Below are positions 16,739 through 26,350 of a DNA stretch of 64,000 nucleotides, piece after piece (position 1 is the first letter of the stretch; each line of letters opens with the position of its first letter). The notes below the pieces were generated by a model. That model did no database searches, was not told where the DNA came from, and worked only from the letters and a program-made list of their open reading frames with translations. The DNA is taken from the NCBI GenBank assembly GCA_021820975.1, contig JAKADA010000007.1:16053-80052 (forward strand), read 5' to 3'. Source of the DNA: Bacillota bacterium (GTDB taxonomy: Bacteria; Bacillota; Bacilli; Alicyclobacillales; SLC66). The translations under genes were made by a program, and so were the position numbers.

Positions 16739-17109
16739 TGATAGATCACCTGGTTTAGCGCAAATTGCTGTTGGTGTTGATTTTGCCATGTCACAGTAAC
16801 CTCCAAGGACTCACTGGTGGCGGTGGTTTGGGTAACCATGCTTGTGACCGTAAAAGAGCTTCCACTAACTGACACTGTCTGGGTACTAGGCTGTCCGTTC
16901 ACAATAAAATTCGATAAAGCATTATTAGCAAGCATAAATGCCTCGGACTTTTGTTGACCAAGTTTTACGTCAGCATCCATAGAACCAATGATCAAAAACA
17001 GAGACATGCCAAACATTGCTATGAGCACAACACTAGCCATAACCTCAATGAGCGTGAAACCCGCACTTGATTTACATTTGCGAGGTTTATCGGATTCTAG
17101 CCACTTCAT
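16729..17109 (-). CDS. Minor pilin with prepilin N-terminal domain (PilV/GspI-like)
   Basis: A 126-residue prepilin. A positively charged leader (MKWLESDKPRKCKSSAG) is followed by the processing site and helix G|FTLIEVMASVVLIAMFGMS with Glu5 present, then a short beta-rich domain. ATG follows GGTG. It overlaps the next gene by about 10 bases. Likely part of the pilus-initiating minor pilin complex. Confidence 0.75.
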   Translation of the reverse strand: MKWLESDKPRKCKSSAGFTLIEVMASVVLIAMFGMSLFLIIGSMDADVKLGQQKSEAFMLANNALSNFIVNGQPSTQTVSVSGSSFTVTSMVTQTTATSESLEVTVTWQNQHQQQFALNQVIYHWK

Positions 17110-17158
17110 CGTTCACCACTTCCATTGCAAAATTGCCCGTTCCTGCAGGACTTCACGT

Positions 17159-17683
17159 TTAAGATCCATAAGGAAACACAAGATTGACACTGAGCGTTGA
17201 GCTATATGCACCGGCAATCGTAAGAGTAGCTGTTGTAACACCTGTGAGCCTACGGGCACTTTGCATCGCATGAATGAAACGTAGAAGCGCACCGCTGGAA
17301 CCTTGCAACACCAAAACTGCAGAAACTTGAGATGCGGCTTGTGTTGTTTGCATACTTTGACTCATGTTCGAAAGAGAAAATTGTACGGATTGCAAACTGA
17401 CATGAAACTTCACAGCAAACGATTGAAATTCGCGCAACAGTCCCGGCTCATCAGGATTCTTTGGCACCGTCTGCATTTTGATATGTGAATTTCTCCCATG
17501 TTCAGAGTGAATTATCTGACGCAAGAGCAATTGTTGACTGGATACCTGTTGCGAAGTGAAAGACTCCTGTTGCATCACATCGTGAACACGACCGCTTTCG
17601 ATACTATAAAAAACCACACTACTAACCGCCATCAACATCACAATCAATAAGAAAGAACGTACAATTATTTGGGCCTTATGCAT
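17159..17683 (-). CDS. pilO: PilO-like pilus assembly protein
   Basis: Bitopic inner alignment component. The 174-residue protein has one N-terminal membrane helix (SFLLIVMLMAVSSVVFYSI), a coiled-coil stretch and a ferredoxin-like C-terminal domain (VSLQSVQFSLSN... LQGSSGALLRFIHAMQS) typical of PilO/PilN. It starts 3 bases after the pilN stop, with GGAGG overlapping the pilN end. PilM-N-O order identifies it more than sequence does. Confidence 0.72.
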   Translation of the reverse strand: MHKAQIIVRSFLLIVMLMAVSSVVFYSIESGRVHDVMQQESFTSQQVSSQQLLLRQIIHSEHGRNSHIKMQTVPKNPDEPGLLREFQSFAVKFHVSLQSVQFSLSNMSQSMQTTQAASQVSAVLVLQGSSGALLRFIHAMQSARRLTGVTTATLTIAGAYSSTLSVNLVFPYGS

Positions 17684-17686
17684 AAA

Positions 17687-18211
17687 TCACGGCCCTCCTG
17701 AAATTGGTACGTTAACGGTCATCGCAAACGCATACCCACCCGACTGACCAAGGTTCATTGCATTCTGAATCGATACAAGATCCACAAGAGGCAGAGACCG
17801 GATATGCTCGGCATAGTCAGCTAATGCGCTTAAGCTGTAAGCCATTCCCGAAATAGTAACCGTGCCGTTCGATAAGGCCATGTTTGAGATAACCACTTCG
17901 GATTGTTGAAGCTGCAATAATTGCCCGCTAAATTGTTCAATGTCAAACGGAAGCCCAGCCACAGACATCGAACCGAGATTGCTCTGTTGTTTAAGACGCG
18001 TTTGTTCTATGCTGATTTCGTTATGAAGCAATGTCAGTCGTTGATTGAAACCTACTGTCGTCATAGCAATTTGGTTTGCTTGCTGAAAGCTAATGAAACC
18101 AAGCGTTAAAAATACGGCTAGTACAGCGATCGATACACCACTGGTAATGGATACAATGGAAAATGAATATCGTTGAACCACGGTTTCTTGAGGCATCAAG
18201 TTGATGTTCAC
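17687..18211 (-). CDS. pilN: PilN-like pilus assembly protein
   Basis: Binds PilM through its N-terminal NxNLxP-type motif, seen here as VNINLMPQE, and spans the membrane once (SGVSIAVLAVFLTLGFISF), then a coiled coil and a small ferredoxin-like domain. The GTG at 18211 overlaps the pilM stop as GTGA and puts the PilM-binding motif at the N-terminus, so upstream codons (to 18256) are excluded. 174 residues, normal for PilN. Confidence 0.82.
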   Translation of the reverse strand: MNINLMPQETVVQRYSFSIVSITSGVSIAVLAVFLTLGFISFQQANQIAMTTVGFNQRLTLLHNEISIEQTRLKQQSNLGSMSVAGLPFDIEQFSGQLLQLQQSEVVISNMALSNGTVTISGMAYSLSALADYAEHIRSLPLVDLVSIQNAMNLGQSGGYAFAMTVNVPISGGP

Positions 18212-19224
18212 GATGAAATATGCCCCCTTAACGTGAGGCCGGTTGCAGCGACACATGACCCTTGTACAATACGATCGTTCCCGGAGAATGGGCCGTGTTC
18301 CTTAGCCTTTGACGTTATGGATAGGACAAAAATACCAGTCTGCTGATGTAATAAATCGGCCAAACGATCATCACTATCCGTATAGGTAGAAAGGATAATG
18401 CGTTCCGGCACACGAGTCTGATTAGCCAGACTAAAATTAAAAAAATTCATAACGCGATCCATCTCATATACAAGATCATTACATACACGTTGTATTTCAT
18501 CATCACCGTGATCCGCAGCAAATAGATCAAATGATCCCTCATTCTCTCGCAAGAAATAGAGCATATCATTGATAAATAAAGCAAGTGTTACTGACGTTTC
18601 GTGGATATCCATTAGCACCGTGAGACCGGGTAAATCCCCCATCGTATATTTTGCGTATCGCCACAGCGCAATGGGTTCAATTTCTATCGCAATTGGCCGT
18701 ATTCCGACATTATGAGCAACCTGCAAAGCTGAAGTAACAATCTCACGCGGCGCTGCCACAAGCGCAATGCTTTGCATTCCCTCTTCAAGTTGGGTCAAAG
18801 GCGTAACTTGTGCGACATCGTACACAGGGTCTTCAAAAGGCAGATGAATCGTATTGCCAAGCTCGACTTGCACCATCTGCCGAATAGCAGGTACCGGGAT
18901 CGATGGCACAGACATGTAACGAACGATGACCCAGTGATTTGGAATGCTTAGCACGACCGGCCAAGAACGAAGTCGGTTGCGACGCACGAATTCTCGTAAA
19001 GTTTCTATATAGGCGAGAGAGTAGCTCTCTTGTGATTCGTTTATCACCGTGCACGAGTCCAACAGGGTCAAATGCGACCCTGTTGAACGCACAGCAACAG
19101 CACTCATGCGATCTCTTGCGAAGACTAATCCAATACCCTTTTTCATCGATGAAACAGCACTCTCAGGATGGTGAGGTTGACGTCCCCAAAAACTATTCTT
19201 CAATCCACGAGATAGCTGTTTCAT
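18208..19224 (-). CDS. pilM: Type IV pilus assembly ATPase-like protein PilM
   Basis: Cytoplasmic actin/FtsA-like protein that connects PilN to the pilus motors. The 338-residue sequence has the SHS2/PilM features SIPNHWVIVRYMSVPSIP, MVQVELGNTIHLPFEDPVYD and the nucleotide-binding segment TVLMDIHETSVTLALFIN. ATG 19224 follows GAGG. It lies 64 bases after the major pilin gene and overlaps pilN by 4 bases. Confidence 0.86.
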   Translation of the reverse strand: MKQLSRGLKNSFWGRQPHHPESAVSSMKKGIGLVFARDRMSAVAVRSTGSHLTLLDSCTVINESQESYSLAYIETLREFVRRNRLRSWPVVLSIPNHWVIVRYMSVPSIPVPAIRQMVQVELGNTIHLPFEDPVYDVAQVTPLTQLEEGMQSIALVAAPREIVTSALQVAHNVGIRPIAIEIEPIALWRYAKYTMGDLPGLTVLMDIHETSVTLALFINDMLYFLRENEGSFDLFAADHGDDEIQRVCNDLVYEMDRVMNFFNFSLANQTRVPERIILSTYTDSDDRLADLLHQQTGIFVLSITSKAKEHGPFSGNDRIVQGSCVAATGLTLRGHISS

Positions 19225-19288
19225 AAAATGACCTCACTTGTAAATATTCATAATAAGTTTGAAAAAAAAGACAACTATCCGCTTATCC

Positions 19289-19816
19289 CTACGGTGAAGT
19301 AGTGGAATCTGTAACGCCATTCGAATTTGTAACGTAATAATAAGAACCATTTTCTTTCAGTGTTTCCACTGTGAAAGTTGGGCTAGCACCAGTACTTGGC
19401 GCGGGAGCAGAGTACTCAAATGCATTACCCCAACCATCTGCAGGGATAGTAGCTAGATAGGGCGCGAGCGCCTGCTCTAGGGTGCCTGTCGTAGAAGAAG
19501 AGCTATTTGGAGGATAGTAGGTAACACTGTCCCCATTCGCCGTAGCAGCAGTACCTTGTAAGGTTATGGCTGATGCTGAACTAGTTGTTGGGTACTGACC
19601 ATTGTGATCCGTGGCATACCTATTAAGCGCCTCTGAAATAATACTTAGATCCTGCTCCGTTGTGTTAACCTTCGCGCTATTGATCGACCCCAATACCACA
19701 GGGATCGCAATCGCCGCGATGATCGCTAGAATGACGATGACCGCTAGCAATTCGATCAGCGTAACGCCATCATCAGCCTTGCGAGCGATAGCCCATTGAA
19801 ATAAACGTTTTAGCAT
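19289..19816 (-). CDS. pilA: Major type IV pilin (PilA-like prepilin)
   Basis: Structural subunit of the pilus or pseudopilus. Leader MLKRLFQWAIARKADDG is followed by the canonical class III site and helix VTLIELLAVIVILAIIAAIA with Glu5, then a globular domain rich in Ser/Thr/Ala/Pro. The ATG at 19816 sits 6 bases after GGAGGTG; the ATG 3 codons upstream overlaps the ribosome-binding site. Absence of Phe1 (Val here) is unusual but tolerated. Placed between pilC and pilM. Confidence 0.85.
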   Translation of the reverse strand: MLKRLFQWAIARKADDGVTLIELLAVIVILAIIAAIAIPVVLGSINSAKVNTTEQDLSIISEALNRYATDHNGQYPTTSSASAITLQGTAATANGDSVTYYPPNSSSSTTGTLEQALAPYLATIPADGWGNAFEYSAPAPSTGASPTFTVETLKENGSYYYVTNSNGVTDSTTSP

Positions 19817-19896
19817 GTTTTTCACCTCCTTTGCTACTTTCTATTAGGTGTGGCGGCAGGTCATCCGGTATGGCATCGGGGCCACCACGAGCGTAC

Positions 19897-21147
19897 TTAC
19901 TGACCGAGACTCCCCATCTGCTGATAGAGTGAAAACATTGGCGAAATAACCGCGATAATGATCGTCCCGACAATGGTGGTCAAAATAACGATCATCAGCG
20001 GTTCAATCAGCGTTTTTAAGCGATCGACCACGGCTTCCGTTTCCGCTTCATAAAAGTCAGCAATCTTAGACAGCATGAAATCCAGATTTCCTGTCTGCTC
20101 CCCCACCGTGATCATGTGCACGACAAGGGGTGGAAAGACCCAGGACTTTGAGAGAGGTTCTGACAAGGGTTGCCCCGCTGTTAAACTATCGGACGAACCG
20201 AGAAGGGCCCGGGCTACGACCTCATTTTCTACCGCATCGGCAGTAAGTTTCAGTGCCTGCAAGATCGGGACGGAACTTGCAAAAAGCGATCCTAGCGTCC
20301 GCGACATCCTCGCTACAGCCGACTTTTGCAAAAGCGGTCCAAACACGGGCAGCTTAAGCAGCACGACGTCCCGGTAGTATCGTGCCGTCGGCTTTCTGAT
20401 CAGCCAGAAATACAACACAACTATCCCGATCAAAAAGACGATGATCAGATACCAGAACTGCACGAAAAAGTGCGAAACGCTCATGACGATTCTTGTAGCA
20501 AGCGGCAGTTGGGCATGAAAACTCGCAAAAAGTCCGACAAATGTAGGTATTACGGTAGTCATCAGGATAAACACGACAGCAATTGCCATAATCGATACAA
20601 TCAAGGGATACGTCATGGCAGACTTGATCTTCTCACTGGTGTAGTGCTCTTTTTCAAAAAAGACAGCAAGTTTTTCAAGAACACCGTCAAGATTTCCTGA
20701 GACTTCACCTGCCCGAACCATGTTGATAAATAATGTGGGAAAGATGTCCGGCCGTTCCGCGGCTGAATCGGACAATTGCGATCCGTTGCGCAGTTTTGCC
20801 GCCACTTCTTCAAGTGCTTTGGCAAACGGCTTGCGCTCCGTTTGCTGCGCCAACACGCGAACACCATCTGCTACCGTCACACCAGCCTTCATCAAAGTTG
20901 CCAATTGCCTAGTAAAAATAGCGAAATCGTTGCCTTTGACTTTCCTTCCAAAATGAATTTCCATTGATAAAAAACTGTTCTCACTTGGCTTAAGAAGGGT
21001 TTGCCAGCCCTTTTCTTCCCATAGCTTCGTGACGTAGACGCCTTGTTCACGAAGGTTTGTGATCACCATCTCGGGTGTCTCGGCAGCGAGTTTTCCACGC
21101 GACACTCTGCCCAGCCGATCAACCGCCTGATACGAAAATGTCGCCAC
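19897..21147 (-). CDS. pilC: Type IV pilus platform protein PilC (GspF family)
   Basis: Inner membrane platform on which PilB and PilT act. The 416-residue protein carries two GspF domains (about 72-195 and 275-398), each with helix pairs such as TYPLIVSIMAIAVVFILMTT, plus the N-terminal FSYQAVDRLGRVSRGKL motif of the family. Start is GTG after GGGGGG. It lies 10 bases downstream of pilT. Confidence 0.95.
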   Translation of the reverse strand: MATFSYQAVDRLGRVSRGKLAAETPEMVITNLREQGVYVTKLWEEKGWQTLLKPSENSFLSMEIHFGRKVKGNDFAIFTRQLATLMKAGVTVADGVRVLAQQTERKPFAKALEEVAAKLRNGSQLSDSAAERPDIFPTLFINMVRAGEVSGNLDGVLEKLAVFFEKEHYTSEKIKSAMTYPLIVSIMAIAVVFILMTTVIPTFVGLFASFHAQLPLATRIVMSVSHFFVQFWYLIIVFLIGIVVLYFWLIRKPTARYYRDVVLLKLPVFGPLLQKSAVARMSRTLGSLFASSVPILQALKLTADAVENEVVARALLGSSDSLTAGQPLSEPLSKSWVFPPLVVHMITVGEQTGNLDFMLSKIADFYEAETEAVVDRLKTLIEPLMIVILTTIVGTIIIAVISPMFSLYQQMGSLGQ

Positions 21148-21157
21148 GAAATCCCCC

Positions 21158-22192
21158 CTAGTACGACTTATCCAATTGTTGCAAGACCGATTCGGACAAC
21201 ATACCCGATGCGATTAACTCGCGCAGATGCATTTCCATCGTCTGCATCCCGACGGCACGATTGGTTTGCAAAACAGAGCGAATCTGGTGACCTTTCTCTG
21301 AACGAATCAAGTTGGCTACAGCCGGTGTATTAACCAATATCTCCAGCGCAGCGACTCGTCCGTCACCATCTTTTGTCTTATACAACCGTTGTGACAAGAT
21401 TCCTTGCAAGACGGCCGATAATTGAATGCGTACTTGTGGTTGCTGATTCGCTGGAAACACATCAATAATCCGATCGATCGTCTGAACAGCATCGCTTGTA
21501 TGCAATGTAGCAAATACGAGATGCCCCGTCTCAGCCGCTGTGATCGCCGTACTTATCGTCTCAAGATCCCGCATCTCACCCACTAAAATAACATCTGGAT
21601 CTTGGCGAAGCGCAGCTCGTAAAGCAGGACCAAAACCATGCGTGTCAAGACCAATTTCTCGTTGATCAATGACAGATAAGCGATGAGAATGAAGGTATTC
21701 AATCGGATCTTCTAACGTAATAATGTGTCGTCGCACTGTTTGATTGATATGGTTGATCAGTGCTGCAAGCGACGTTGATTTGCCACTTCCCGTCGGTCCT
21801 GTCACTAACACCAACCCATGCTGTTTTTGCGCAAATGTCCGCACCACGGAAGGCAGATGAAGACTATCGAGATCAGGTACGGCATTTGGTACAAGACGCG
21901 CAGCGATGCTACAACATCCACGTTGACGATACACATTGATACGGAGCCGCGTCGTACCTGGAACACTATAGGAAAAATCAATTTCTCCCGTTTCAATAAA
22001 TCGCTTCCATTGCGTTTCGGTCATAATCGAGCGAGCCATTGATTCCGTATCTGCAGGACGCAAAACATCACCTTGTGCGGACAGTTCACCATGCACCCGA
22101 TAGACCGGAGCCACGTTCACTGAAATATGCACATCAGACGCACCTTTGTTATGCGCTTCTCGAAAGATATCGATGAGATCCATCCAAAGCAT
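21158..22192 (-). CDS. pilT: Pilus retraction ATPase PilT
   Basis: Hexameric ATPase that powers pilus retraction. The 344-residue protein begins with the DVHISVNVAPVYRVHGEL domain, then Walker A GPTGSGKST, the Asp box (ITLEDPIEYLH), Walker B PDVILVGEMRD, the His box AAETGHLVFATLHT and the PilT-specific AIRNLIRE-region variant AVANLIRSEK. Start ATG 22192 overlaps the pilB stop by one base (TGATG). Its presence indicates retractable pili capable of twitching or DNA uptake. Confidence 0.95.
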   Translation of the reverse strand: MLWMDLIDIFREAHNKGASDVHISVNVAPVYRVHGELSAQGDVLRPADTESMARSIMTETQWKRFIETGEIDFSYSVPGTTRLRINVYRQRGCCSIAARLVPNAVPDLDSLHLPSVVRTFAQKQHGLVLVTGPTGSGKSTSLAALINHINQTVRRHIITLEDPIEYLHSHRLSVIDQREIGLDTHGFGPALRAALRQDPDVILVGEMRDLETISTAITAAETGHLVFATLHTSDAVQTIDRIIDVFPANQQPQVRIQLSAVLQGILSQRLYKTKDGDGRVAALEILVNTPAVANLIRSEKGHQIRSVLQTNRAVGMQTMEMHLRELIASGMLSESVLQQLDKSY

Positions 22193-23847
22193 CACTCCCG
22201 CATCGTGACTCGCATGACTTCCTCTACTGTAGTGATGCCTAAAGCTGCTTTTTGCAAGCCATCTTCTTGCATCGATCGAAACTGTTGTGATAACACATAA
22301 TCACGAAGTTCTTTCTCCGATCGACGATTGACAATGAGCGAACGAAGATTTTCATCTGTCTTAACGATCTCATGAATAGCGATTCGTCCACGATAACCCG
22401 TTTTTGTGCAATAACCGCATCCTCGTCCACGCATCAGGTGTTCCACACTAAACCCATACTGAGAAAGCCATGCCATTTCTGCAGGTGTAGGTGTATAGTG
22501 TTCAGCACATTCCGAGCAGACACGACGAACTAAGCGCTGAGCGACAACACCTACGAGTGACGAAGCAACTAAAAAAGACTCAATCCCCATATCCATCAAA
22601 CGGGTAATGGTACTCACCGCATCATTGGTATGCAAAGTACTAAACACCAAATGGCCTGTTAGCGCCGCTCGTACAGCTACTTCAGCCGTTTCCGTGTCCC
22701 GAATTTCACCTACCATGATGATGTCAGGATCTTGCCGCAAGATCGAACGCAAACCCCGTGCAAACGTCATCCCTACACTTTGATTCACTTGCACTTGGCT
22801 TAGGCCGGTCAATCGGTATTCGACAGGATCTTCAACCGTGATCACGTTCTTTTGCGGTGTTGCTACTGACCGTAACGCCGCATAGAGTGTTGACGTCTTA
22901 CCACTACCTGTGGGACCCGTAATGAGAACAACACCGTGAGATGCTGAGATCATCGATTGAAAATGAGTCGTATTTTCAGCAGATAGCCCTAAACGATTTA
23001 CGTCCATCACGGCATTTCTTGCATCAAGTAAACGCAACACGCACTTTTCGCCATTCACTGTTGGCAAGGTTGAAACGCGAATGTCAATCATGTGCAACCC
23101 CAGATCAAACTGTATGCGTCCGTCTTGTGGAAGTCTTCGTTCCGCGATATTCAAATCGGACATGATCTTTATCCGAGCTGTGATCATGCCTTGCATATAC
23201 TTCGGTAATGACTGTTGCGTTTGCAATAAACCATCGATCCGATAGCGGACGAGCACCTCTTGGTCGTCAGGATCGATATGGATATCACTGACGCGCTGTT
23301 GTACCGCTTGATCGATAATCTGATTTACTAAGCGAACGACAGGCGACTCTTCATTCGTCACCTCTTGCTCTAGTTCATCTTCTTTCGGTACAAGTGATCG
23401 TAATTCTTCTACAGTTTCTGAAATGGTATAGACGCGTTCAATAAATGTAAGGATATCAGCACGGCTTGCAATCGCTGGATCAATGACAAAACCCGTACTC
23501 ATACGAAGATCCTCAATGGCATAAAAGTCCATCGGATCCGCCATGGCCACTGTCAGGTGGTTTTTCTCTTTCTTAACAGCGAGAGCCAAATATCGCCGTG
23601 CTAAGCCCTCCGGTATAAGTCGAACTATAGAAGGATCTAGAGGAAATCGAAACAAATTGATATGCGGAATTCCCAATTGAAATTCCAGCACTTCAATCAA
23701 CTGCTCTTCTGTGAGGATTTTCTTGCGAATCAATAATTCGCCAAACTTTTCTTTGCTTGACTTTTGTGCCTCAAGAACATCAAGTAACTGTTCCTGTGAA
23801 ATCATACCCATCTCAAGCAACAAGTCGCCAAGACGTACACGTTGCAT
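22192..23847 (-). CDS. pilB: Pilus extension ATPase PilB
   Basis: Assembly ATPase. The 551-residue protein has an N-terminal MshEN-type domain (MQRVRLGDLLLEMGMISQEQ..., residues 1-150), which in some homologues binds c-di-GMP, then the ATPase core with Walker [10 protein letters not shown], Walker B DIIMVGEIRD and a C-terminal tetracysteine zinc site (CSECAEHY ... GCGYCTKTGY). ATG follows GAGGG. First gene of the pil unit. Whether the MshEN ligand residues are intact would need alignment. Confidence 0.95.
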   Translation of the reverse strand: MQRVRLGDLLLEMGMISQEQLLDVLEAQKSSKEKFGELLIRKKILTEEQLIEVLEFQLGIPHINLFRFPLDPSIVRLIPEGLARRYLALAVKKEKNHLTVAMADPMDFYAIEDLRMSTGFVIDPAIASRADILTFIERVYTISETVEELRSLVPKEDELEQEVTNEESPVVRLVNQIIDQAVQQRVSDIHIDPDDQEVLVRYRIDGLLQTQQSLPKYMQGMITARIKIMSDLNIAERRLPQDGRIQFDLGLHMIDIRVSTLPTVNGEKCVLRLLDARNAVMDVNRLGLSAENTTHFQSMISASHGVVLITGPTGSGKTSTLYAALRSVATPQKNVITVEDPVEYRLTGLSQVQVNQSVGMTFARGLRSILRQDPDIIMVGEIRDTETAEVAVRAALTGHLVFSTLHTNDAVSTITRLMDMGIESFLVASSLVGVVAQRLVRRVCSECAEHYTPTPAEMAWLSQYGFSVEHLMRGRGCGYCTKTGYRGRIAIHEIVKTDENLRSLIVNRRSEKELRDYVLSQQFRSMQEDGLQKAALGITTVEEVMRVTMRE

Positions 23848-23954
23848 AGGGATTCCCTCAGATTCGGCAAGATTTGTATTATGAGTTCATCTTTCGACAA
23901 AACCATTCACAAATCCTTTTCAAGTTCAGAGAAATAACTATAAATTTTCCGAAA

Positions 23955-24731
23955 TTAGTGTGACAAAAGTCGTAAATACGCTTGCAGCCATGTGTGCCCA
24001 AAAACGGCCGTCAGGATGACTCCCGTTGCGATGTGAGGCACGAAAGGGATTTTTTGACGTGGTTGTAGTTTTCCTAATGCTCGCATAGAAAGGCCAATCA
24101 AAGCACCACTCGCTGAGGCAAAAATAAGCGATTCAACACCAAGTGCAGGGCCAAAAATCGCTCCAATAGAGAAATATAATTTGGCATCACCTAAACCCAT
24201 ATTGCCGCGTGAAATGATATGAATAAAAACAAGCAACAAAAAGCAAACAAACGCACCAAGAATAGATGTTCCCCACGGAAGAACGCCTGCCATACCCGTC
24301 ATCAATAAGACGATCACGGCACCTGGATACGTTAAAACATCTGGCACACGCATCGAAGTTACATCCGTACCGACAGAAGCAACAAGCAACATCCAAAACA
24401 CCCACCACGCGATCCTAGCTGGCAAGTAAGTCGTATGGTAAGCCGTAAACAAAAAGAGCCCAGCAGTTAAAAGTTCTAATACGGGGTATCGTACAGCAAT
24501 GGGACGATGACAATAATGACAACGACCGCGCAACATCAGCCAAGACAGTACAGGAACAAGTTCCCATGGCTGCAAAGCATGGTGGCAATCAGGACAATGC
24601 GACGAAGGAAACACAATGGATTCATGGCGCGGTACCCGATACGCCACGACATTTAAGAAAGATCCAATAAAAGCGCCGATCACGCCAATAAAAATCATTT
24701 GCAAGCCCTGCAATGCACCACTTTCTGGCAA
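23955..24731 (-). CDS. pilD: Prepilin leader peptidase/N-methyltransferase
   Basis: Aspartic membrane protease that cleaves and N-methylates type IV prepilins. It has the methyltransferase-side zinc cysteines CPDC and CHYC, and the protease Asp motifs (SVGTDVTSMRVPD and NMGLGDAK, the GxGD), in about eight membrane helices. TTG 24731 follows GGAGGG with 8 bases; an ATG at MIFIGVIG further in lacks a ribosome-binding site but is possible. It is the only prepilin peptidase seen in the window, so it may also serve the Flp pilin. B. subtilis comC occupies a similar position. Confidence 0.9.
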   Translation of the reverse strand: MPESGALQGLQMIFIGVIGAFIGSFLNVVAYRVPRHESIVFPSSHCPDCHHALQPWELVPVLSWLMLRGRCHYCHRPIAVRYPVLELLTAGLFLFTAYHTTYLPARIAWWVFWMLLVASVGTDVTSMRVPDVLTYPGAVIVLLMTGMAGVLPWGTSILGAFVCFLLLVFIHIISRGNMGLGDAKLYFSIGAIFGPALGVESLIFASASGALIGLSMRALGKLQPRQKIPFVPHIATGVILTAVFGHTWLQAYLRLLSH

Positions 24732-24819
24732 ACAATGAACCCTCCCACAAACCTCTCTCATGTCCAACCTTGTGTATGTTCGCCTAACAGCAAAAAATTC
24801 CTGCCTATTCTACTTAGGA

Positions 24820-24866
24820 AAAGCAAAAATCCATACATAACGCCAGAATACAGCATCATGCATGGA
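24820..24866 (-). terminator. Probable terminator downstream of murC
   Basis: Arms tccatgcat and atgtatgga (one mismatch) with a loop of about 19 bases are followed by TTTTTGCTTTT on the minus strand, 18 bases after the murC stop. The long loop lowers confidence. Confidence 0.5.
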
Positions 24867-24883
24867 TTTCGTTTATCCTCGTC

Positions 24884-26311
24884 TCAAACGGTAGCTACAT
24901 TTTCTCCATCGTGTATCGCCAACCATTGTGAAAGCTCTTTACCAACCTTCCAAATATCCCCTGCGCCCATTGTAATCACAACATCGCCAGGCATTACACT
25001 AGTTTGTAAATAATGTAAAACATCATCTTTTGTTGCTCGATATTTTGCCCGTGCATTACTTTGCGCGCAAATGGCATCAGTTAATAGGGATGCACTAACA
25101 CCTGCGATAGGCTGTTCACCTGCTGGTGAATAAATATCAGTGATGATGACATCATCCGCAAGTTCGAATGCTTTTGCAAATTCATTAAATAAGTGAAAAG
25201 TTCGTGTGTAACGTTGCGGTTGAAATACAGCAACGATACGACGATGGCTCACGCGAACAGCAGCGAGAGTCACTTTGATTTCTGTCGGATGATGAGCGTA
25301 ATCGTCAATGATCGTAATGTCATTTTCATCATGAAGAACTTGCAACCTTCTCATGGCACCGCGAAATTCTTTTAACGACAGCGCAATCACCGAAAAAGGA
25401 ATGCCCGCATGCAATGCCACCGCAATCGTCGCAAGAGCATTAGCGATATTATGTCGACCGGGTACATGAAGTTCAAGTACACCGAGTAACTCCCCATGCC
25501 ATAACACTTGACATTGTGAACCATGTTCATCAGTGTGAAGCACGGATACAGTATAATCAGCATCATTACGATCAATGGCGTACGTCTGTACTACACATGA
25601 AACGTTTGGCAATAAGTCACGCACCGTTTCACTATCGATACATGCGATCAACAAACCATCGGGTGTCACACGATTCATAAAAGCCAAGTACGCTTTCTTC
25701 AAATTAGCAAAATCACCATCATAATGTTCAAGATGATCAGCCTCGATATTGGTTACGACGGCCACAGCTGGTGTGTAATTTAAAAAGGATCCATCGCTCT
25801 CATCAGCTTCTGCGATCACAAAATCCCCTTTGCCAGCCTTAGCGCCTACGCCAAGATTTGAGACGATTCCACCAATCAAAAATGTCGGATCAAGGCCTGC
25901 TTGTTCCAATGCAAAAGCTACCATCGATGTGGTCGTCGTCTTGCCATGCGCACCTGCAATAGCAACACCTTGACCTTCTTGCATCACTTTAGCAAGCATT
26001 TGCGACCGATGCATAATTGGGATGTTTTGCTCACGAGCTGCCACAAGTTCTACATTGTCCTGTGCAACCGCTGTGGAATACACTACGTAATCCGCATGGC
26101 AAATATTTGCCGCATCGTGTCCAATGTGCACATCTGCACCGCGCGCCGTCAGCTTAGCAATATTGTCATGCATCGCGACATCGGATCCTGATACACGATA
26201 ACCACGATCCAATAAAATACTGGCGATAGCGCCCATACCTGCTCCACCGATTCCCACGAAGTGAAAAAGGGGTCTGTGTTTCTGCTGCAATTCCGCGTGT
26301 TTTACCGCCAC
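24884..26311 (-). CDS. murC: UDP-N-acetylmuramate--L-alanine ligase MurC
   Basis: Cytoplasmic ATP-dependent ligase adding L-Ala to UDP-MurNAc in peptidoglycan precursor synthesis. The 475-residue protein shows the N-terminal Rossmann GIGGAGMGAIA, the ATP loop GAHGKTTTT, the central LEHYDGDFANL and DDYAHHPTEI motifs. The start is GTG with GAGGTGG upstream. It follows folC by 39 bases. In B. subtilis murC lies next to ytxGHJ instead, so its presence here is a rearrangement. Confidence 0.96.
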   Translation of the reverse strand: MAVKHAELQQKHRPLFHFVGIGGAGMGAIASILLDRGYRVSGSDVAMHDNIAKLTARGADVHIGHDAANICHADYVVYSTAVAQDNVELVAAREQNIPIMHRSQMLAKVMQEGQGVAIAGAHGKTTTTSMVAFALEQAGLDPTFLIGGIVSNLGVGAKAGKGDFVIAEADESDGSFLNYTPAVAVVTNIEADHLEHYDGDFANLKKAYLAFMNRVTPDGLLIACIDSETVRDLLPNVSCVVQTYAIDRNDADYTVSVLHTDEHGSQCQVLWHGELLGVLELHVPGRHNIANALATIAVALHAGIPFSVIALSLKEFRGAMRRLQVLHDENDITIIDDYAHHPTEIKVTLAAVRVSHRRIVAVFQPQRYTRTFHLFNEFAKAFELADDVIITDIYSPAGEQPIAGVSASLLTDAICAQSNARAKYRATKDDVLHYLQTSVMPGDVVITMGAGDIWKVGKELSQWLAIHDGENVATV

Positions 26312-26350
26312 TTGGTGTCCACCTCACACATGCATTCAAGGTACAGCATA